A stretch of 27,885 nucleotides of DNA. It comes from JBKPRX01 sp046734795. Lineage in GTDB: Bacteria > Actinomycetota > Thermoleophilia > Gaiellales > Gaiellaceae. The notes under the pieces are model-generated. The model searched no databases. It was not told the origin of the DNA and worked only from the letters and a program-made list of their open reading frames with translations. The translations under genes were made by a program, and so were the position numbers. Where the stretch lies: assembly GCA_046734795.1 (NCBI GenBank), contig JBKPRX010000078.1, forward strand, positions 1 through 27,885, written 5' to 3'. Shown in pieces: positions 22,930 through 27,885 of this stretch (positions are counted from its first letter, which is position 1; each line of letters begins with the position of its first letter).

Positions 22930-23880
22930 TCAGGCCGCGACGACGTCTGCGTCGGAGCGCCGCGCGAGCTCGAGCCATTCGTGCTCGACCTGCGCGCGCA
23001 GCGTCTCCAGGAGCCCGGCGTTCTCCGGCCGGAGCAGATGCGCGAACCGCGCCTGTGGGCGCAGCCACTCTTCGAGCGGCGCGACGGGGTCGGGACGGTA
23101 CGTCAGCGCGTAGCGGCGGTCGACGACTTCGTACAGCGGCCAGAAGCACGTCTCGACCGCCTGGTCGAGGATCCGGGCGGAGATCCGCGGCTCATGGCCC
23201 CACCCGAGCGGGCAGTCGGTCAGCACGTTGAGGAAGGCGGGACCAGCCGCGGCGACGGCGCGCTCGACCTTCACGCTGAGGTCGTGCCAGTGCGAGGCCG
23301 CGGCTTGCGCGACGTACGGCACATGGTGTGCGACGGCGATCGCCGTCACGTCCTTCCGCTGCTGCGCCTTGCCGAAGCCGACCTCGCCGATCTGCGTCGT
23401 CGTCGTGCGTGCGCCGAATGGTGTTGCGCCCGACCGCTGGATGCCGGTGTTCATGTACGCCTCGTTGTCGTAACAGACGAACAGGAAGCGGTGACCGCGC
23501 TCGAGCGCACCGGAGAGCGCCTGCAGCCCGATGTCGTACGTGCCTCCGTCACCAGCGAAGACGACGATCGTCGGCTCCTCGTCCGCAGGCAGCGCACCGC
23601 GCTTGCGCAGCGCGCGCAGCGTCGTCTCGACGCCACTCGCAACCGCGGCCGCGTTCTCGAACGCGACGTGCAGCCACGGAACGTTCCACGCAGTCGTCGG
23701 GAACCGCGTCGTCGCCACCTCGAGGCAGCCGGTGGCGCTCACGACGATCTTCGGCCCGGCGATCGTGTTCAAGACGGTGCGCACGACGAGCGGGATCCCG
23801 CAGCCTTGGCACAGGGCGTGCCCTCCGCCGAGCGGAGGCGCACCGGCCTCGTGCTCGACGAGCAGCTTCAACCGAGACAT
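22930..23880 (-). CDS. porB: 2-oxoacid:ferredoxin oxidoreductase, beta subunit
   Basis: A 316-aa TPP-binding subunit. The TPP motif is AGDGGTYDIG (109-118) through DNEAYMNTG (138-146). C24, C27, C52 and C223 should hold the proximal 4Fe-4S cluster, as in pyruvate:ferredoxin oxidoreductases. The enzyme decarboxylates a 2-oxoacid to the acyl-CoA and reduces ferredoxin, or runs in reverse. Substrate is unresolved; the symbol follows the closest-looking pyruvate-type relatives. GGGAGG is 4 nt before the ATG. It overlaps the end of porA by 13 nt and is last in a five-gene operon. Confidence 0.92.
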   Translation of the reverse strand: MSRLKLLVEHEAGAPPLGGGHALCQGCGIPLVVRTVLNTIAGPKIVVSATGCLEVATTRFPTTAWNVPWLHVAFENAAAVASGVETTLRALRKRGALPADEEPTIVVFAGDGGTYDIGLQALSGALERGHRFLFVCYDNEAYMNTGIQRSGATPFGARTTTTQIGEVGFGKAQQRKDVTAIAVAHHVPYVAQAAASHWHDLSVKVERAVAAAGPAFLNVLTDCPLGWGHEPRISARILDQAVETCFWPLYEVVDRRYALTYRPDPVAPLEEWLRPQARFAHLLRPENAGLLETLRAQVEHEWLELARRSDADVVAA

Positions 23881-25034
23881 GGTTCCTCCCGAAGCCCGAC
23901 GATGGCAGGCGCCTCGCCGCGAACAACCGCGCGCAGGTCAGCCGGATGCAGGTCGCGGCCCCCGAGCCCGTAGACATGGCTGACGAGCTCGACGTCGCTC
24001 CCGTAGAGCGTCGTCGCGAGATCGCTGTAAAGCGGCGGCCGCGTGCCGGGCGAGAGCGCCCGGTCGAGGACGATCGCGCGGCGCACGTCACGAAGCGCGT
24101 CCCAGACGGTCCTGGCGGGGAACGGTCGATACGCAACGAGCCGTAGGAGACCCACGCGCTCGCCGTCGGCGCGCAATCCATCGACGACGTCCTTCGCAGT
24201 GCCGGCAGTCGAGCCGAGCATGACGAGCGCGTGGTCCGCGTCGTCGAGGCGATACGTCTCCACGAGTCCATACTCGCGCTTGCTCAACTCCGCGTAATCG
24301 GCGGCGAGTGCCGGAAACACCTCGAGCGCCGCCTGTACGGCCTCCGCTTGCTGATACTTGAGCTCGAAGTAGTAGTCCGGCATCGCGAACGGCCCTTGCG
24401 TCGTCGGTTGAGCGGAGTCGAGCAGCGGATACGGAATCGCGTACTCGCCGACAAAGTTCTTCGCGAGCTCGTCGTCGACGAGCACGACGGGCTCGGCCGA
24501 ATGCGTGGTCGTGAATCCGTCCTGGCACACGACCACGGGAACGCGCACGTTCGGATGCTCCGCGAGGCGCGGTGCGATCAGCGTGAGGTCGTATGCCTCC
24601 TGCGCGTTCTCGGCGAAGAGCTGGACGACGCCGGCGTCGCGCGCGAGCATGGCGTCGGCGTGATCGCAGTGAATGTTGATCGGGCCGGACAGGGCCCGGG
24701 TCGCGAGTGCCATGACGATCGGAGCACGTAGGGACGCCGCGATGTAGACGACTTCGATCATCAGCGCGAGCCCCTGCGAGGACGTCGCGGTCATCGTCCG
24801 TCCCCCCGCAAGCGCGGCGCCGATCGCGGCGCTCATCGCCGAATGCTCCGACTCGACGTTGATGAGCTCGCTGTCGACGCGGCCTTCGGCGGCAAAGCGT
24901 GCGAAGGCTTGGATGATCGGCGTCTGCGGCGTGATCGGGTAGATGGGCACGACGTCAGGATCGATCTGCCGCATCGCGTGCGCCGCGGCCTCGCCGCCGG
25001 TCAGAAGGAACGGCGCTCGGAGCTCAGTCGCCAT
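23868..25034 (-). CDS. porA: 2-oxoacid:ferredoxin oxidoreductase, alpha subunit
   Basis: A 388-aa subunit carrying the pyrimidine-binding domain of the TPP site. The N-terminal signature is IYPITPQTPIIQ, with the TPP glutamate expected in the VESEHSAMSAAIGAALAGGRT region, then SSQGLALMIEV. The C-terminal part (YRLDDADHALVMLGSTAGTAKD onward) is the transketolase C-like domain. The ATG at 25034 is chosen, with GGAGG 6 nt before it, and overlaps the end of porD by 11 nt. An upstream in-frame start would add 17 Arg-rich residues read from porD and is rejected. Confidence 0.93.
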   Translation of the reverse strand: MATELRAPFLLTGGEAAAHAMRQIDPDVVPIYPITPQTPIIQAFARFAAEGRVDSELINVESEHSAMSAAIGAALAGGRTMTATSSQGLALMIEVVYIAASLRAPIVMALATRALSGPINIHCDHADAMLARDAGVVQLFAENAQEAYDLTLIAPRLAEHPNVRVPVVVCQDGFTTTHSAEPVVLVDDELAKNFVGEYAIPYPLLDSAQPTTQGPFAMPDYYFELKYQQAEAVQAALEVFPALAADYAELSKREYGLVETYRLDDADHALVMLGSTAGTAKDVVDGLRADGERVGLLRLVAYRPFPARTVWDALRDVRRAIVLDRALSPGTRPPLYSDLATTLYGSDVELVSHVYGLGGRDLHPADLRAVVRGEAPAIVGLREEPCLG

Positions 25035-25317
25035 CGTCCGCCTCCGCGACCATCTCGATCGCGCCGGTCGGGCAGCGATCCGCACAGATCTCGCACCCCT
25101 TGCAGAGCTCGTAGTCGATCCGGGCGAAGACGCTGCCGTCGAGGATCACCGCAGCGTCCGGGCAATAGAGCCAGCACAACATGCAGTCGATGCACCGCTC
25201 GAGGTGCGCGACAGGCTTCACGCCGGTTCGCCACGCGCCCGTGCGCAAGCGCTCGGCGGCACCAGGCACAACGACGGCACCATCGTGGAGCTCCTGCCAG
25301 GACCTCAGCTCGCCCAT
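25024..25317 (-). CDS. porD: 2-oxoacid:ferredoxin oxidoreductase, delta (ferredoxin-like) subunit
   Basis: A 97-aa 2[4Fe-4S] ferredoxin-like subunit. The cluster motifs are CIDCMLCWLYCP and CKGCEICADRCP, each CxxCxxCxxxCP. It carries electrons from the TPP site to external ferredoxin or to the partner flavoprotein. It overlaps porG by 13 nt and porA by 11 nt. Length is typical for PorD. Confidence 0.94.
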   Translation of the reverse strand: MGELRSWQELHDGAVVVPGAAERLRTGAWRTGVKPVAHLERCIDCMLCWLYCPDAAVILDGSVFARIDYELCKGCEICADRCPTGAIEMVAEADDGD

Positions 25318-25832
25318 GCGTATCCCTCCCGGATCGCGACGCGGACGTCCGCGGCGGAGGCGCGCTTGCCGAGCACTTCGAGGGCAGCGTGCTCCAAGTC
25401 GGCGAGCGGCGGCTCCTGCAGCACCGCAGCGAGCGCTCCGAGGACGACGACGTTCGCGAACTTCGAGCCATGCGTGCTCGCAATGCGCTCGGCGGGAATC
25501 GCGACCACATGCGCTGCCCTGAGATCCTCGGGAGGCCGCTCCGCGTTCACAACCAGAATGCCGTCCGGTGCGAGGCCGCCGACGACGCTCGCGTCATCGA
25601 GGAGTGACGGCTCGAGCACGACGACCACGTCGGGCTCCTCGATCGTGTCGTGTCGGCGAATCGGCCGCGAGTCGATCCGCGTGTACGCGCGCAGCGGTGC
25701 GCCGCGACGCTCGGGGCCGTACTCGGGAAACGCTTGGACGCTCTTGCCGCTTCGCAGCTCCGCGAGCGCGAGGATCTGGGCTGCGGTCTTCGCACCTTGT
25801 CCAGCTCGGGCGTGCCAGCGAATCGAGATCAC
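25305..25832 (-). CDS. porG: 2-oxoacid:ferredoxin oxidoreductase, gamma subunit
   Basis: A 175-aa subunit with the family start IRWHARAGQGAKTAAQILA and the core FPEYGPERRGAPLRAYTRID, followed by DVVVVLEPSLLD and NVVVLGALAAVL. In multi-subunit enzymes the gamma domain helps bind coenzyme A. The ATG overlaps the stop of the upstream flavoprotein as ATGA. Having separate G, D, A and B genes in this order is the archaeal/Thermotoga-type four-subunit layout. Confidence 0.93.
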   Translation of the reverse strand: MISIRWHARAGQGAKTAAQILALAELRSGKSVQAFPEYGPERRGAPLRAYTRIDSRPIRRHDTIEEPDVVVVLEPSLLDDASVVGGLAPDGILVVNAERPPEDLRAAHVVAIPAERIASTHGSKFANVVVLGALAAVLQEPPLADLEHAALEVLGKRASAADVRVAIREGYAWAS

Positions 25833-27166
25833 GCTGCCCCTCCGAGGAGCTCGTCGATCCCGCGCGCGGCGCGCTTTCCGTGCGCCACGGCTTCGACGGC
25901 CGTCGCACCGCCATTCACAGCGTCGCCGCCGGCGAAGACCTTCGGGTGGCCGGTCCGGCCCGACGCCGGATCGACGACGACGCGACCGCCTTCGAGCTCG
26001 AGGCCTGCGACGTTCGCGAAGAAGTCTCGGCGCGGCGCCTGTCCGATCGCGAGGACGACGGTGTCGACCGGAAGGAGAAACTCGGTGCCGGCGACCGGTT
26101 CAGGCCGCGCGCGGCCGCTCGCGTCGGGCTCGCCGAGCGCCATGCACTGACACTCGAGGGCGCTCACCTGTGCGTGACCAATGATGCGAACGGGCGCGCT
26201 CAGCCATTCGAAGCGGACGCCCTCATCGCGTGCTTCCTCGACCTCGTGCGCGTATGCAGGCATCTCGGCCTCGGTCCTGCGGTACACGAGCACGACGTCG
26301 CCTGCGCCGAGACGAAGGGCTTCGCGCGCGACGTCGATCGCAGTGTTGCCGCCGCCGACGACGGCGACGCGCGAGCCGACGTCCGGAGGACGCCCGCACT
26401 TCAGCGCCTCGACGAAGTCCAGCGACCTCCAGACACCGGGCAGCGCCTCGCCCGGCAGATCTGGATCGAGGTCGGCACCGAGGCCGACGCCGAGGAAGAC
26501 GGCATCCGCCTCACTCTCGAGTTGCGCGAGGAACGCTGCGTCGACGCGCTCGCCGAGTCGGAGCTCGACTCCGAGGTCTTCGAGGAGACGGACCTCGGCC
26601 GGCAGCGGCTCTCGTAGCTGGCGATAAGGAGCGATCGCGTATCGCACGAGCCCTCCGCACTCTGCGCGCTCGTCGTAAACAGCCACCGAGTAGCCGCGCG
26701 CAGCGAGCTCGCCCGCGCAGGCGAGACCGGCAGGGCCCGCACCGACGACGGCGACGCGCCGACCGTTCATTCGCCGGCCGATGCGCAGCGCGACGCCGTT
26801 TTCGAACGCGCAATCGACGGCGAAGCGTTGGAGGCGCGCGATCTCGACCGGTCGGCGCCCTTCATGGAGCAGAACGCACGCGCCTTCGCACAGCACCTCG
26901 GCTGGACACACGCGCGCACATGATCCGCCGAGTAGGTTCTCGGCGAAGATCGTGGTTGCGGCCTCGTCGAGGTCGCCGCGCGCGATCGCCTCGACGAACC
27001 TCGGCACGTCGACCTCGGCCGGGCACGCGACGACGCACGGCGCCGGCGCATGATGGCCACCGCAGCCGAGGCAGCGGTCCGCCTCGAGCACCGCGACGTC
27101 GTCCGCGAGCGCCGGCTTCAACTCCCTGAAAGGCTCTTCGAGCACCCGCTTCGAAGCGACGGCCAT
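25829..27166 (-). CDS. PreT/GltD-like iron-sulfur FAD NAD(P)H oxidoreductase
   Basis: A 445-aa flavoprotein. The N-terminal iron-sulfur domain has C32, C35, C44, C48 and C83, C87, C93, C97 (CLGCG...CVVACP and CARVCP...CEGAC). GAGPAG (142-147) binds FAD and VAVVGGGNTAIDVAREA binds NAD(P)H. VYRRTEAEMPAYAHEVEEARDEGV and the final GDAVNGGATAVEAVAHGKRAA are typical of the GltD/PreT family. The segment around IARLQRF resembles the PreT subunit of dihydropyrimidine dehydrogenase, but no PreA or GltB partner is here. It leads the porGDAB operon with a 4-nt overlap, so it probably moves electrons between NAD(P)H and the oxidoreductase or its ferredoxin. That role is inferred from context. The start has no ribosome site; CAGACT 6 nt upstream could be a weak leaderless -10. 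Confidence 0.87.
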   Translation of the reverse strand: MAVASKRVLEEPFRELKPALADDVAVLEADRCLGCGGHHAPAPCVVACPAEVDVPRFVEAIARGDLDEAATTIFAENLLGGSCARVCPAEVLCEGACVLLHEGRRPVEIARLQRFAVDCAFENGVALRIGRRMNGRRVAVVGAGPAGLACAGELAARGYSVAVYDERAECGGLVRYAIAPYRQLREPLPAEVRLLEDLGVELRLGERVDAAFLAQLESEADAVFLGVGLGADLDPDLPGEALPGVWRSLDFVEALKCGRPPDVGSRVAVVGGGNTAIDVAREALRLGAGDVVLVYRRTEAEMPAYAHEVEEARDEGVRFEWLSAPVRIIGHAQVSALECQCMALGEPDASGRARPEPVAGTEFLLPVDTVVLAIGQAPRRDFFANVAGLELEGGRVVVDPASGRTGHPKVFAGGDAVNGGATAVEAVAHGKRAARGIDELLGGAA

Positions 27167-27222
27167 GGCTCAAGTCTGGGAACCGGGCAGGGCTGCGGCA
27201 TCCGTGCGTTCCCCCACCGGAC

Positions 27223-27251
27223 ATCGGGGATGGTCCCGATCCACCTAGCCT
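27223..27251 (+). promoter_or_regulatory. Promoter and dyad upstream of nudC
   Basis: TAGCCT (27246-27251) ends 7 nt before the GTG of nudC and fits a leaderless TANNNT promoter. ATCGGG (27223-27228) and CCCGAT (27235-27240) form a perfect dyad just where the -35 region should be. The 92-nt divergent gap to the flavoprotein gene holds nothing else I can support. Confidence 0.4.
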
Positions 27252-27258
27252 TAGAGAC

Positions 27259-27885
27259 GTGGAGGAGCGGCAGACGCCTGCGTGGGAACCCGCCTTCGAG
27301 GCCGACGCCGAGCCGCGGCCCGAGTCACCGATCCTGGCGTTCCTCGATGGTCGTCTCGTCGTCACCCGGTCCGAGCCGGTGGAGCTCCCGACGTTCCGGA
27401 TGCTTGCGGCCGACGCTGCGCGGGTCTGGGCGATCGGTCGATTTCAGGGTGAGACGGCTTTCGCGACGGAGCTTCTGAACGGCACGGAGCTCGAGACGAA
27501 GAGCGTGCGCGCGGTCCTCGCCGAGGCTCCCGCCCCGATCGCAGCCGCGGCTTGCCGCGCGGTGCAAGTAGTCGAGTGGGAGGTCGCCCACGCGTTCTGC
27601 GGACGCTGCGGGCAACAAACGACGCCGCACCCGAGCGAGCTCGCACGTGTGTGCGCGCGCTGCGGTACGCACTTCTATCCGCGCATCACGCCGGCGGTGA
27701 TCATGCGCGTGGACGACGGCGAGCGCATCCTCCTCGCGCGGCGGGCCGGCCTGGCGCGGCCCTTCTTCAGCGTTCTCGCAGGATTCGTCGAGCCGGGCGA
27801 GTCGCTCGAGGAGACCGTCCGCCGCGAGATCCACGAGGAGGTCGGGATCGAGGTCGACGACGTGCGCTATTTCGCAAGCCAGCCG
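27259..27885 (+). CDS. nudC: NAD(+)/NADH pyrophosphatase, cut at window end
   Basis: The first 209 residues of a Nudix hydrolase that splits NAD(H) to NMN(H) and AMP and, in characterised members, removes NAD caps from RNA. A zinc ribbon uses C114, C117, C132 and C135. The Nudix box runs from G175 to I197 with E181, R189-E190 and E193-E194 in place. The last residues, FASQP, are the start of the SQPWPFP signature that separates NudC from other Nudix proteins. The GTG start is chosen for the -10 element 7 nt upstream and lack of a ribosome site. The 3' end lies beyond the window. Confidence 0.92.
   Translation, partial: MEERQTPAWEPAFEADAEPRPESPILAFLDGRLVVTRSEPVELPTFRMLAADAARVWAIGRFQGETAFATELLNGTELETKSVRAVLAEAPAPIAAAACRAVQVVEWEVAHAFCGRCGQQTTPHPSELARVCARCGTHFYPRITPAVIMRVDDGERILLARRAGLARPFFSVLAGFVEPGESLEETVRREIHEEVGIEVDDVRYFASQP

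Overview
The window is about 28 kb of high-GC, gene-dense bacterial DNA with 22 protein-coding genes, no rRNA, tRNA or CRISPR, and no mobile element. The protein set points to an actinobacterium. The evidence is a B12-dependent ribonucleotide reductase, an LytR_C protein, a TPR/LuxR regulator beside a flavin monooxygenase, a form II CoxSLM cluster, NudC, GTG/TTG starts and TANNNT -10 elements directly in front of start codons. Thermoleophilia (Solirubrobacterales/Gaiellales-like) is my best guess. That is an inference from gene content, because no marker gene is present.

Layout. (1) 95-1754, minus strand: tmk and holB overlap, with a hairpin after holB. tmk shares a 19-nt divergent promoter region with an NAD-dependent sugar epimerase (1774-2682, plus), which is followed by an LytR_C membrane protein. 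(2) 3215-5140, minus: an O-antigen ligase/Wzy-like membrane protein with a TPR-like tail, converging on and overlapping the LytR_C gene. (3) 5273-8750, plus: a small exported membrane-anchored protein and the class II ribonucleotide reductase NrdJ, followed by a 240-nt gap full of inverted repeats. (4) 9043-11944, plus: a TPR/LuxR regulator and a flavoprotein monooxygenase, separated by a hairpin with three TGACCACG half-sites. (5) 12143-15778, minus: a coxS-coxL-coxM molybdenum hydroxylase operon whose active-site loop is form II (AYRGAGR), so it is probably not a true CO dehydrogenase. (6) 15907-17482, plus: a membrane TPR protein with a 15-bp minisatellite, then a YciE/YciF ferritin-like protein (DUF892) with a three-hairpin leader and a strong terminator. 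(7) 17607-19621, plus: a double-cupin RmlC-like protein and a GT2 glycosyltransferase, probably for surface glycan. (8) 19684-22928, plus: a secreted subtilisin and a phospholipase D-like protein with one degenerate HKD motif. (9) 22930-27166, minus: a tightly overlapping five-gene operon of a PreT/GltD-like NAD(P)H oxidoreductase and the four subunits of a 2-oxoacid:ferredoxin oxidoreductase (porG-D-A-B). (10) 27259-end, plus: nudC, cut by the window edge in its SQP signature.

How the genes fit together. Housekeeping nucleotide and replication genes (tmk, holB, nrdJ, nudC) are interleaved with envelope or glycan genes (epimerase, LytR_C, O-antigen ligase, RmlC-like, GT2) and redox modules (CoxSLM, POR with PreT-like, flavin monooxygenase). 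An oxygen-independent RNR plus a ferredoxin-dependent oxoacid oxidoreductase suggests metabolism that continues at low oxygen. I see no defence system or other obviously new machine. The best candidates for something under-described are the PreT-like/POR operon, the face-to-face leaderless promoter between tmk and the epimerase, the double RmlC-like cupin, and the structured non-coding stretches at 8816-8991 and 16877-16960.
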